DNA from: a virus
Direction: 5' to 3' (one strand)
IMG/VR virus record: IMGVR_UViG_3300048927_000230
Location: 1 to 63,104 of that record
Length of the DNA: 63,104 nt
Positions within the stretch are counted from its first letter, which is position 1. Each line of letters starts with the position of its first letter. Under the pieces are notes generated by a model, which saw only the letters and a program-made list of their open reading frames with translations, was not told where the DNA came from and ran no database searches. Shown piece by piece: positions 49,119 through 57,715 of the stretch. A program made the translations under genes and the position numbers.

Positions 49119-49505
49119 ATGACAATTTATTACAGTGCCGCAAGTCGAGGCTTTCTTGACAATGAAATCCATTCGGAACTGCCGTCCGATGCAATTGAAA
49201 TAGGGCGTGAATATCATGCCGAACTCATGGCGCGCCAGTCCGGCGGAGCGGTGATTGTTCCGGGGGCGGATGGCAGCCCGATCGCGGTCGATCCTGCTCC
49301 GCCTTCTTCGGCCGACTTATTGTCCGCGTTGCGCAGCGAGCGCAACAGGCGCCTAACCGCCTGTGACTATACACAACTGGCGGATTCCCCCATGGACGAG
49401 TCTTGGCGCGAAGAGTGGCGAATTTATCGACAGGCGCTTCGCGACCTTCCGGAAACCGTCAGCGATCTCAATGAAATTGCTTGGCCCTCCATGCCCCTCA
49501 ACTGA
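49119..49505 (+). CDS. Tail fibre assembly/chaperone-like protein
   Basis: The product is 128 residues. The N-terminus (IYYSAASRGFLDNEIHSELP, SDAIEIGREYHAELMARQS) and the C-terminal RSERNRRLTACDYTQLADSP, REEWRIYRQALRDLPETVSD match the tail fibre assembly (Tfa-type) pattern. Needed to trimerise fibres. Follows the fibre gene as in P2-like phages. Confidence 0.85.
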   Translation: MTIYYSAASRGFLDNEIHSELPSDAIEIGREYHAELMARQSGGAVIVPGADGSPIAVDPAPPSSADLLSALRSERNRRLTACDYTQLADSPMDESWREEWRIYRQALRDLPETVSDLNEIAWPSMPLN

Positions 49506-49589
49506 GGTTTAGGCGCTACCCAAACAGCCCTCGCGGTTGCTGAGCCATCGCTACTCTGGCCGCACGTTTTTCGGAAGGGTTGAGCCGCG

Positions 49590-51035
49590 ATGGCCACTGA
49601 TTTTCTCCACGGCGTTGAGATTGTTTCTGTTGAAGGCGCTGTGCGCCCGATACAGACTATTCGCAGCGCGATTATCGGACTTGTAGGGACCGCACCCGAC
49701 GCAAGCGAATCCGCGTTCCCGCTGGATACGCCTGTGCTGGTCAACACTTCGGGCGGCTTTGCTGGCATCGGCGAAACGGGCACTCTGCCCAAGGCGCTGC
49801 GCGGCATCTTCGATCAGTTCTCACCCTTCGTCGTGGTGATCCGCGTTGAAGAAGGGGCGAACGAAAGCGAAACCCGCGCCAACGTCATCGGCGGCGTGGA
49901 CACGACCACCGGCGCGCGTACCGGCATTCAGGCTTTGCGCGATGCGCAATCCATCGTGGGCGTGACCCCAATGCTTCTGGTTGCGCCCGGCTTCACTTCT
50001 GATCGCCCGACCGGCGTGACCGCAATCGCGGTCGCAAACCAGGGCGCGGAATATGTGTCGGCTCCGGCAGTCTCCTTTACCGGCGGCGGCACCGCAGTCG
50101 GCAAGGTCATGCCCACCGCACATGCGGTTCTCGGCACGGGGGCAACCGCTGGTAAGGTGGTGTCGATCGTCATCGACACGCCCGGCGTTGGCTTGACGGA
50201 GGCTCCTGCGGCCTCCCTGACTGGCGGCGGCGCCTCCATGGTTGCAACCTTGGGCGCTGTCACCTTTGCGGCGTATGCCAATCCTGTCGCGTCGGCGCTG
50301 CTGGCGGTTGCCGAGAAGCTGATCGCGCATTGTGTGGTGTTCGGCCCGAACACGACTGACGCGGCTGCTGTGGCCTATCGGCAGGACTTTGGTAGCCGCC
50401 GGGTTTTCATCGTGGACCCGTTTCCAAAGGTTTATGACACCGATGCGGCCGCTTATGTTTCGGAGGATGCGGCGCCCCGCGTGGTCGGCCTGATCGCGCG
50501 TATCGACCATGAGCGCGGATTCTGGAAGTCACCGTCCAACGAAGTGGTGAACGGCATCGGCGGACTTGATCGGCCCATCGACTATGCCTTGGGCGATCCC
50601 AACACGCGCGCCAACTTCCTGAACGAGAATGAGGTTGCAACCTTCATTCGCGATGAGGGCTGGCGCCTGTGGGGTTCGCGCACTGCCGCGCCAACGGGTG
50701 ACACCTTCGCATTTCTGCCGGTGAGCCGCACCAAGGATATGATCGACCTTTCCATTCAGCGGGCGCACCGTTGGGCCTGCGATGAAGTCATGAACAAGGG
50801 CTATTTCGACGCGGTCACTGATAGCGTCAATGCGTACCTGCGGCAGTTGCAGACCCGTGGCGCGATCCTTGGCGGCGCTTGCTGGGTCGATCCCGACTTC
50901 AATTCGCCGGCTGACATCGTGAACGGCAACGCGACGTTTTCCTACGACTTTACCGCGCCGTACCCGGCGGAGCGCGTGACGTTCCGGTCGACCATCACCG
51001 ACAAGTATATCTCCAGCCTGTTCGCGGCTGCGTAA
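49590..51035 (+). CDS. FI: Contractile tail sheath protein FI
   Basis: The product is 481 residues. FLHGVEIVSVEGAVRPIQTI, PMLLVAPGF, RRVFIVDPFPKVYD, SPSNEVVNGIGGLDRPIDYA and the C-terminal AERVTFRSTITDKYISSLF match P2 FI sheath. Residues about 140-229 are an added Gly/Ala/Thr-rich domain with two copies of an SAPAVSFTGGG-like motif inside a position where P2 FI is continuous. Forms the contracting outer tube. Confidence 0.94.
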   Translation: MATDFLHGVEIVSVEGAVRPIQTIRSAIIGLVGTAPDASESAFPLDTPVLVNTSGGFAGIGETGTLPKALRGIFDQFSPFVVVIRVEEGANESETRANVIGGVDTTTGARTGIQALRDAQSIVGVTPMLLVAPGFTSDRPTGVTAIAVANQGAEYVSAPAVSFTGGGTAVGKVMPTAHAVLGTGATAGKVVSIVIDTPGVGLTEAPAASLTGGGASMVATLGAVTFAAYANPVASALLAVAEKLIAHCVVFGPNTTDAAAVAYRQDFGSRRVFIVDPFPKVYDTDAAAYVSEDAAPRVVGLIARIDHERGFWKSPSNEVVNGIGGLDRPIDYALGDPNTRANFLNENEVATFIRDEGWRLWGSRTAAPTGDTFAFLPVSRTKDMIDLSIQRAHRWACDEVMNKGYFDAVTDSVNAYLRQLQTRGAILGGACWVDPDFNSPADIVNGNATFSYDFTAPYPAERVTFRSTITDKYISSLFAAA

Positions 51036-51050
51036 GGGGAATTTTCGCTT

Positions 51051-51548
51051 ATGTTTCCTCGCATCCTCAAAAACTTCAATGCGTTCGTGAACGGCCGCGG
51101 CTTTCAGGGGCGCATTGACGAAATCGAATTGCCCGAACTCGCCCTGAAAATGGAAGAGATTCGGATGGGCGGCATGGACGGCTCTTATGAAGTCGACATG
51201 GGGATGGAAACTTTGACGTCGAAACTGACGATCAAAGACCCAGACGCGGGCCTGTATCGCCTGTTCGGTGTCGCCAATACGCGCGTCCAGTTTCGTGGCC
51301 ATTTCGTTCGCGATCAGACGAACGAGTCCGTCAATGTCGTCGTGACGCTGGGCGGCAAGATGAAGAAGCTGGGGCAGGGCAGTTGGAAGTCGGGCGATCC
51401 CAATTCGACCGAATGCGAATTCACGCACGATTTCTACAGCCTGAGCATTGGCGGTGAAGAAGTCCATTACGTGGATATTCCCAACATGATCCGCCGTATC
51501 GGCGGAATCGACCAACTGGCCGACGCCCGCGCTGGCATCGGCATTTAA
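51051..51548 (+). CDS. FII: Tail tube protein FII
   Basis: The product is 165 residues. FPRILKNFNAFVNGRGFQGR, DEIELPELALKMEEIRMGGM and VDIPNMIRRIGGIDQLADAR match P2 FII, the inner tube. Directly after the sheath gene. Confidence 0.94.
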   Translation: MFPRILKNFNAFVNGRGFQGRIDEIELPELALKMEEIRMGGMDGSYEVDMGMETLTSKLTIKDPDAGLYRLFGVANTRVQFRGHFVRDQTNESVNVVVTLGGKMKKLGQGSWKSGDPNSTECEFTHDFYSLSIGGEEVHYVDIPNMIRRIGGIDQLADARAGIGI

Positions 51549-51576
51549 TTCAATCTCATTTCGTAGGAGCATCACT

Positions 51577-51861
51577 TTGGCAAGCGCAGACCTTAGCACT
51601 TCGGCCGTCATCGCCCTGAATTTCCCCATCACGATCGATGGCCAGACCATTTCGGAACTCACCATGCGTCGCCCCAAGGTGGGCGACAATCTGCGCGCCA
51701 AGCGCGCGAAGGGTGACGAAGCCGACAAGGCAATCGCGCTCATGACGCTGCTGGTCGACCTTGCGCCGGAGCAGTTCTCCGAACTGGACGAAACTGATTT
51801 CGATCAGGTTCAGGAGCAGTATCTGGCTTTTACGGGGCGGACTGCGACGAACGAGAACTGA
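51577..51861 (+). CDS. E: Tail assembly chaperone E
   Basis: The product is 94 residues from TTG 51577, preceded by AGGAG. VIALNFPITIDGQTISELTM, RRPKVGDNLRAKRAKGDEAD and LAPEQFSELDETDFDQVQEQ match phage tail assembly protein E. Made also as an extended form by -1 frameshift into the 52007 frame (see next entry). Coats the tape measure. Confidence 0.88.
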   Translation: MASADLSTSAVIALNFPITIDGQTISELTMRRPKVGDNLRAKRAKGDEADKAIALMTLLVDLAPEQFSELDETDFDQVQEQYLAFTGRTATNEN

Positions 51862-52007
51862 GAATCGCAGTCCTCAGCCTCATGAAGTGCGCCAAGGGTG
51901 GCATTACCCTTGGCGACGCCATGGGGATGGAAATCACGGAACTTGAAGACTGGATCGGCGCCGCTTCTGAACTTGAGGAGCGGATAGCCAAGGCCATGAA
52001 AGGGTAA
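51832..52007 (+). CDS. E' extension in the -1 frame of gene E
   Basis: The -1 frame is open from within E to TAA 52005-52007. It reads ELRIAVLSLMKCAKGGITLG and then MEITELEDW, the pattern of E' extensions. Coding similarity begins before the first ATG of this frame (51882), so the product should be E-E'. A run CTTTT at 51827-51831, with TTT in the zero frame, is a candidate slip site. P2 E/E' uses such a frameshift (known). Confidence 0.65.
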
Positions 52008-52010
52008 GTT

Positions 52011-54287
52011 GTGGCCAATCGCGGCATGAACGTGTGGGTTAACATCGGCGCGAAGGTTGCCGGTTCGCTCGGCACGTCCATGACGCGAGTCGAACAGCGC
52101 TTTGGGCAGATGGGTCGCAAGCTGAAATTGATTGCGGCCGAAAGCAAGGTGGCGTTCAAAGAGGCTGCTGCGGCGATCAAGCCCTTGGCTGGTATGGCTG
52201 CCGCCGGTGGCCTTACGCTGGGCGTCAAGAAGGCGATTGGCAGCGGCGCCGGATTTATGCACGAAATATCGCTGTTGCGGATTTCGGGGCGAACTGCGAC
52301 CGAGACGGCGCTGGCGATTAAACAGGCGCATAAGACGGTCGGTGAAGTGCCCACGTCGACGCTCACGGATAATCTGAAAATCATTCGTGAGACGACGGGT
52401 GCCTATGGCGACATGAAGCACGCGCTCGATAATCTGAGTTTCAACCAGCGCTTGGGCTATTCCTTGTCCAACGTGATGGGGCTGGATCAAACTGAGGCCA
52501 TGCACACGCTGGTTGCGGGTATCCAGGCGCTCGAAATCCGTGGCTCGGCCATGGACCATCACCGCTATCAAAAGGAAATGAACGCACTGTTCCAATCGTC
52601 CGCATTCTTTGCGGGCAAGGAAGGTGCGTTCACAACCGCGTCGCTGCGCGACTTCGCCAAGACGGGCAACATTCCGCTTAAGATGATGGGTGAGCGATTC
52701 ATGACGCGCATCCTGCCTGCCATCATCACGGAAGTTGGTTCCGGCGACATTGTCGGCACGCAGATGACGGCATTCAACAACTGGCTGAACGGCAACACCG
52801 GCACCGGCAACAAGTCGAAGACGGAATTTGCCAAGAAAATCGGCCTTGTTGACGTGACCAATCCCAGCAATTTCACAAAGACGGGTTGGAAGCCTGGCGC
52901 CGTGATCGGCACCAATATGGCGAAGACCGATCCTTTCGAGTGGGTGGAAAAAATCCTGTTGCCGAAGCTGGAGAAGGCTGGCGTCAACATCAAGGATACG
53001 AAGTCTCTCGAAATCGGCCTGAGTCAGTTGATGACGAAGGAAACTGCCAAGCGCTTCGTCATGGGCTTGGCAGACCCTTTGCAGCGCAAGCGGCTGCACA
53101 AGGACGAGGCCAACATCAACAAAGCCATGTCGTCGGAAGAGGGCTATAGCTTCATGCTGGCCAACGACCCGACTGCGGCATGGGCAAAGGTTATGTCTAG
53201 CCTTGAAAACCTGACAACCAACCTCGGCAAGCACATTTTCACCGACCGATTTTTTAACGCGACGGATAAATTCGTATCGGCGATTGATCGCGTTTCGGGT
53301 TTCTTCGACCGCAATGCTGCTGCATCCAACGTGGCGGTCGGAGGTATGGGCATCGCCTCGTTTGGCTTAATTGCCACGCTGCTGGGCGGTGGCGGCCTTA
53401 TCCGATTGTTGGGCGCTGGCCTTGGGCGGCTTTTTGCGAGCTTCACGTCGATTGTCGGTCGTGCCCTCATGGGCGCGATCATGCGCGCTGGCCCTTACAT
53501 CATGGCGGGCCTGCGTGGCTTGGGCAGCTTCTTCATGTCCGGCTTTCGCGCCTTCGGGCCGTTCGTCGGGGCGGGACTGCGCGCCCTTGGCCCGTTCTTT
53601 ATGTCCGGCCTTCGCCTGATCGCGCCTTTTCTGCTGGGTGGCCTTCGGATCGCCTTTGGCATTCTCTCCGGCCCGGTTGGTTGGGCTATCCTTGCGGCCA
53701 CGGCTATTGCGCTGATCTGGAAATTCCGCGATCAGATTGCCACGGCTTGGCACTTCGTGGTTGATTGGTTCAAGACGTCGGCATGGCCTGCCATCACTGC
53801 CACTTTTTCGGCCGTGGTCGATTGGGGCGCGGGGATCGTCAACAATCTGATTTCCGGCCTATCCAGTGCATGGCCACGGCTGAAGGCATGGTTTGCGACG
53901 CAGTGGAATGGGCTGGTCCCGCAGTTCATGCAGGTTGCAGCCGGGTCCACGATGCCGGTCAAGGCTGGGCCTTCACAGGTCAAGATTGCGGGCGCGCGCG
54001 CAAAGGGTGGCCCCATGGGGGGAGGCAAGCCCTACCTTGTTGGTGAAGAGGGGCCGGAACTCGTTATCCCGCGCAATCCGGGGACGGTGCTTCCGGCGCA
54101 CGCGACGGCTGCGGCCATGAGCGGCGGCTCATCCGCTGGCGGTCGCGGCGGGCGTGGGGGAGATACCAACATCCATGTTGGGAAAATCATTGTACAGGGT
54201 GCGCACGATCCCAACGCTACGGCCAAGGCCGTTCGCGATGAAATTCGTAAATTGGGTCGCCGTCAGAATGCCCTACTGACAGACTAG
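52011..54287 (+). CDS. T: Tail tape measure protein T
   Basis: The product is 758 residues from GTG 52011. A charged helical N-terminus (MTRVEQRFGQMGRKLKLIAA), a middle domain, then a long hydrophobic stretch at about 440-590 (repeats such as RALGPFFMSGLR, FLLGGLR), and a C-terminal KPYLVGEEGPELVIPRNPGT. It sets tail length and may enter the host membrane. 758 residues would correspond to a tail of roughly 110 nm at 1.5 A per residue. Confidence 0.9.
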   Translation: MANRGMNVWVNIGAKVAGSLGTSMTRVEQRFGQMGRKLKLIAAESKVAFKEAAAAIKPLAGMAAAGGLTLGVKKAIGSGAGFMHEISLLRISGRTATETALAIKQAHKTVGEVPTSTLTDNLKIIRETTGAYGDMKHALDNLSFNQRLGYSLSNVMGLDQTEAMHTLVAGIQALEIRGSAMDHHRYQKEMNALFQSSAFFAGKEGAFTTASLRDFAKTGNIPLKMMGERFMTRILPAIITEVGSGDIVGTQMTAFNNWLNGNTGTGNKSKTEFAKKIGLVDVTNPSNFTKTGWKPGAVIGTNMAKTDPFEWVEKILLPKLEKAGVNIKDTKSLEIGLSQLMTKETAKRFVMGLADPLQRKRLHKDEANINKAMSSEEGYSFMLANDPTAAWAKVMSSLENLTTNLGKHIFTDRFFNATDKFVSAIDRVSGFFDRNAAASNVAVGGMGIASFGLIATLLGGGGLIRLLGAGLGRLFASFTSIVGRALMGAIMRAGPYIMAGLRGLGSFFMSGFRAFGPFVGAGLRALGPFFMSGLRLIAPFLLGGLRIAFGILSGPVGWAILAATAIALIWKFRDQIATAWHFVVDWFKTSAWPAITATFSAVVDWGAGIVNNLISGLSSAWPRLKAWFATQWNGLVPQFMQVAAGSTMPVKAGPSQVKIAGARAKGGPMGGGKPYLVGEEGPELVIPRNPGTVLPAHATAAAMSGGSSAGGRGGRGGDTNIHVGKIIVQGAHDPNATAKAVRDEIRKLGRRQNALLTD

Positions 54288-54790
54288 GAGCGTTTCGCCT
54301 GTGAAAGCAAAACTGGATCAGGCGAAACGCAACTTTCGCTCATTGCAGAAAACCCGCTCTCCGCTCCATCGAGAGCATCACTCCGCCCGCCCTTGGCCGC
54401 GTCAAGATAGTCATTAGCGGCGGCGACGGCGAACCAGCAATCTGTAATTCTAAAGTCTGGCTTCTCTGTCGATTTTAAGGTCACTAGGGCGCGCAGGTTG
54501 TGTTCACAGTTCCTTTCGGCGTTGCCGATCATTTGATTGAACGCCTTTGTGTGCGCCCTATCGATTGCGCCCTTGATTGGAGCAATATCGGCAGCGCACT
54601 GCCGAAACTCCGCTTGCGCCTTCTTTACTTTCGCATCTGGCGCCATCGCATAGACGGTTCTGGGCTTCTCAAGCTGCAATGCGGCTTCATTCATTATCGG
54701 CGCGTCCGCTTCCTGCATGTTTTGAACCGCCTGCTCAGAGCAGCTTGAGAGGAGAAGGGCGGACAGGGCTAGGCCGAATTGAATGCGCAT
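54284..54790 (-). CDS. Lipoprotein on the opposite strand (moron candidate)
   Basis: The product is 168 residues. A signal peptide with LLLSSCSEQ at the lipobox, then a soluble helical domain with two or three Cys. GGAGGG precedes ATG 54790. It is the only minus-strand gene within the tail module, convergent with T and divergent from U, so it must have its own promoter. Such isolated genes (morons) are often expressed in lysogens and change the cell surface. Confidence 0.75.
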   Translation of the reverse strand: MRIQFGLALSALLLSSCSEQAVQNMQEADAPIMNEAALQLEKPRTVYAMAPDAKVKKAQAEFRQCAADIAPIKGAIDRAHTKAFNQMIGNAERNCEHNLRALVTLKSTEKPDFRITDCWFAVAAANDYLDAAKGGRSDALDGAESGFSAMSESCVSPDPVLLSQAKRS

Positions 54791-54874
54791 ACTTCCCTCC
54801 TATCGCTCGCGCTTCGGAATGCAAGCCACTGTACCGTGCCAATACCGGACTGCGGCAACGGTTAACCTGCTGCC

Positions 54875-55276
54875 ATGTCTGATAATGGTTATGTCATGAT
54901 GGCGCTTGGCGATTACCGATTCGGTATCGATACGGCGACCTATGAGGATTTGGAGCAAGTCTCCTCATGGCGCTGGCCGCTTGTCGACCGGATCGGCGTT
55001 GCACCCGCCGCGCAATATGTCGGCCCCGGCGAAGATACCGTGTCGATGCGCGGCAGCATCTATCCGTTCTTCCGGGGTGGCCTCAATCAGATTGAGGATA
55101 TGAAGGCGGTGGCCAATAAAGGCGAACCCCTTGATATGGTCGATGGCACTGGCCGCGTCTGGGGCCGGTTCGTGATCACCGAAATTCGTCAGCGCCATGC
55201 CGCCTTTTTCAGCAATGGTACGCCGCGCCGGATCGACTTTGACATCACCCTTCTTGGTTACGGGGACGATCAATGA
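54875..55276 (+). CDS. U: Tail protein U
   Basis: The product is 133 residues. VMMALGDYRFGIDTATYEDL, SSWRWPLVDRIGVAPAAQYV and RIDFDITLLGYG match P2 gpU, needed for tail completion. Precedes X and D as in P2. Confidence 0.92.
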   Translation: MSDNGYVMMALGDYRFGIDTATYEDLEQVSSWRWPLVDRIGVAPAAQYVGPGEDTVSMRGSIYPFFRGGLNQIEDMKAVANKGEPLDMVDGTGRVWGRFVITEIRQRHAAFFSNGTPRRIDFDITLLGYGDDQ

Positions 55277-55488
55277 CGACGTTCGAAGAATATCGCTGCC
55301 AAGAGGGCGATACGGTCGACATGATCGCGTTTAGCCGTTTCGGCGCGCATGGCATGGAGGCGGAAATCCTTGCGGCCAATCCGGGTCTTGCCGATCTGGC
55401 GCCATTCCTGCCGCTGGGCCATGTCGTGCGAATCCCGATCACCGAAGTCAAAAAGACGGTGGTCACGACGGGGAGGCTTTGGGACTGA
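55273..55488 (+). CDS. X: Tail protein X
   Basis: The product is 71 residues. YRCQEGDTVDMIAFSRFGAH, VLAANPGLADLAPFLPLGHV and VVRIPI match the small LysM-like gpX that binds the tail or peptidoglycan. ATGA overlaps on both sides. Confidence 0.9.
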   Translation: MTTFEEYRCQEGDTVDMIAFSRFGAHGMEAEILAANPGLADLAPFLPLGHVVRIPITEVKKTVVTTGRLWD

Positions 55489-56492
55489 TGAAGCCCGCCG
55501 CGCGCATAGAATTGAACGGCAAGGACGTGACCACCCGCTTTATTGGGACGGGCGGCGCGCTCATTTCGCTGACAATCACCGATGAGGCTGGTGTGGCGTC
55601 CGACACTCTTGAACTGGAGTTGGACGGCTACACGGTCGATGCCGAAAGCAAAAACCGGAAAATCAACGCAGCGCCGACCATTGATGCGGACATTAAAATT
55701 TGGCTCGGCTACGAACCTGAGCCGGTTTATATGGGCGCCTTTAAGGTGTCGTCCTGGTCGAAGCGCGGGCCACTCCGCAGCCTATCCGTTTCGGCCAAGG
55801 CTGCCGAGATGACAAAGGAAATCAAGTCCTCAAAGACCCGCAGCCATCACGACACGACCCTTGGCGCGATCGTTACCAAAATCGCGAATGAGCATAAGCT
55901 GACGCCGGTTATCGATAAGGCTTTGGCTGACCGAAAAATTTCCCATGTCGATCAGCAAACGGAATCGGACATGAGTTTTCTGTCCCGGTTGGCGAAGCGC
56001 AATGGCGCGGTCTTCAAGTTGAGTGACAGCAAGCTGATTTTTACGGCCAAGGGGTCGAAGAAGCTGCCGTCCGGCAAGGATAAGCCAACCATAGAATTGA
56101 AGCAGTCGCAACTTACGGATTGGGAATTCACGTCTGAGGAGCGCGGCCACTACAAGGCAGTGAAGGCGGCCTATATGGATCGAGCCAAAGGCAAGCGCGT
56201 CTACGTGACGGCAGGCTCTGGCCAGCCCTGTCACCGCGACAAGCATATTTATGGCACGGCGGCGGAGGCAACGGCTGCGGCGCGGGCAACGCTGGGCGAC
56301 CTGAACCGAGGCAAGTTGACGGGCGAACTAAACATGCCGGGCAATCCCGCGATGTTCGCGGAAACTTTGGTGTCCGTCGACATGGGCGATGCCGACGTTG
56401 ACGGGTTGTACTTTGTCAAATCCGTCACGCATACTTTTTCCGCTAGCGGTTACACAACCACGGCCAGCCTCGAAACTGATGGCAGTAAATGA
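55488..56492 (+). CDS. D: Tail protein D (baseplate hub)
   Basis: The product is 334 residues from ATG 55488. ARIELNGKDVTTRFIGTGGA, LTITDEAGVASDTLELELDG and VSSWSKRGPLRSLSVSAKA match P2 gpD (gp27-like hub), with LTDWEFTSEERGHYKAVKAA and a C-terminal YFVKSVTHTFSASGYTT. Last gene of the tail operon. Confidence 0.92.
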   Translation: MKPAARIELNGKDVTTRFIGTGGALISLTITDEAGVASDTLELELDGYTVDAESKNRKINAAPTIDADIKIWLGYEPEPVYMGAFKVSSWSKRGPLRSLSVSAKAAEMTKEIKSSKTRSHHDTTLGAIVTKIANEHKLTPVIDKALADRKISHVDQQTESDMSFLSRLAKRNGAVFKLSDSKLIFTAKGSKKLPSGKDKPTIELKQSQLTDWEFTSEERGHYKAVKAAYMDRAKGKRVYVTAGSGQPCHRDKHIYGTAAEATAAARATLGDLNRGKLTGELNMPGNPAMFAETLVSVDMGDADVDGLYFVKSVTHTFSASGYTTTASLETDGSK

Positions 56493-56545
56493 TCCGTCAG
56501 CATCCGTCACCATCCGTTGACACCCGGAAATTATGCGGGTATCAA
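56492..56545 (+). promoter_or_regulatory. Palindromic-spacer promoter with phased words, antirepressor cassette
   Basis: ATCCGT at 56492, 56502 and 56512, exactly 10 bp apart. Then TTGACA (56517-56522), spacer CCCGGAAATTATGCGGG and TATCAA (56540-56545). The sequence is nearly identical to that at 31209. It leads through a 250-base leader to the BRO gene at 56797. Confidence 0.75.
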
Positions 56546-56796
56546 AATCGTGTTGCAATTGGGAAGTAGGTTTGTCATCTAGCCCGTGTCTGGCAAAATC
56601 CAGGCAAGGGATTGGAACCCCTATCACCAATGAGCGCACCCGCGCCAAACTTCGTCGTTAGGCGCGGTTTCTTATGGTCGGGCATGTTGCGAGCCTCTTC
56701 GGGGGCGCCGTTCTCATTGGCGGTAGTTCCAATCGCGGCATGTCCGGCCACCAAGTATTGGAACACTTGACCCGGACGCAATTGAAGAGGCGTCCA
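56546..56796 (+). other. Leader of the antirepressor gene
   Basis: About 250 bases without a gene. GATTGGAAC (near 56610) and GTTCCAATC (near 56727) are inverted copies, and several shorter stems lie between them. A minus-strand T-arm-like element is also visible. It may fold into a regulatory leader that controls antirepressor translation. Confidence 0.4.
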
Positions 56797-57567
56797 ATGA
56801 GCAATGCACTCGTTTCATATCAGTTCGAAGAAAATCCCGTCCGCATAGAGGTGATTGCGGGCACCCCCTGGTTCGTCGCGGGTGACGTTGCCCGTGCCCT
56901 TGGCTATGCGCGACAGCAAGAAATGTCCCGTAATCTCGATGATGATGAAAAGGGGGTGCACAATGTGCACTCCCTTGGCGGGATGCAGGAAATGACAGTC
57001 ATTTCCGAAAGCGGCCTATACGCGGCCATCCTGAAAAGCCGCAAGCCGCAGGCCAAGCGCTTTCGCCGCTGGGTCACGGGCGAAGTTCTGCCGTCGATCC
57101 GCAAGACCGGCTCTTATTCGGCCAGCCCGGTCGAGGCAACGCTGCCGCCGCGCTATTGGGGAACGCCGCTCGTCTACATGTTCTTTCGTGATCATCAAAT
57201 CCGGGCGATCGGGGACGCGACGGGGCGGACCTTCTATTCCCTGCACGACATAGCTGCCGCGCTGGGCACGACTGATTTGCGCGAATTGTTCCGCATGGTT
57301 CCGCAAGAGTATCGGGCAATGGCGTCGTTCGATAAGCGCTGGCCCACTATCGCAGTGATTGACGCTGGATTTGAGGAAATGCTTTTGGGGTGCGCCGATG
57401 AGTTGGGCATGCCCGAAGACCTTACCCGCGAAATGGCGGGGTGGTTCAAAACTGTGGCCTGCGCCCGCATGACGAAGGAAAATCAGTTGCGCAAGGCGCC
57501 GCGCTTCCGCCCGGAACTGCTGCGGCCACCCAACCAGACCCCCGCGCTGCCACATATCGCCCCATAG
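56797..57567 (+). CDS. BRO-N domain antirepressor
   Basis: The product is 256 residues. The N-terminal 110 residues are BRO-N (YQFEENPVRIEVIAGTPWFV, GDVARALGYARQQ, SESGLYAAILKSRKPQAKRF, RRWVTGEVLPSIRKTGSY). The C-terminal half has VYMFFRDHQIRAIGDATGRT and HDIAAALGTTD. Such proteins oppose phage repressors in Enterobacteria. AGAGG lies upstream. Its promoter carries repressor-type operators, so repression and antirepression cross-regulate (inference). Confidence 0.85.
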   Translation: MSNALVSYQFEENPVRIEVIAGTPWFVAGDVARALGYARQQEMSRNLDDDEKGVHNVHSLGGMQEMTVISESGLYAAILKSRKPQAKRFRRWVTGEVLPSIRKTGSYSASPVEATLPPRYWGTPLVYMFFRDHQIRAIGDATGRTFYSLHDIAAALGTTDLRELFRMVPQEYRAMASFDKRWPTIAVIDAGFEEMLLGCADELGMPEDLTREMAGWFKTVACARMTKENQLRKAPRFRPELLRPPNQTPALPHIAP

Positions 57568-57715
57568 TCATGGCCGGGGTGAGCCGGAAGCGACACAGCT
57601 TTTTAGAGCCACTGTGCAAAGAGTCGCCATTCGCGGCCACCCCACCCGCCACCCAAACAACCCCGTTCGCCTCTCATTTTGCAGGCACCTTTTCACCAGA
57701 AAAGGAGTTACCGAC

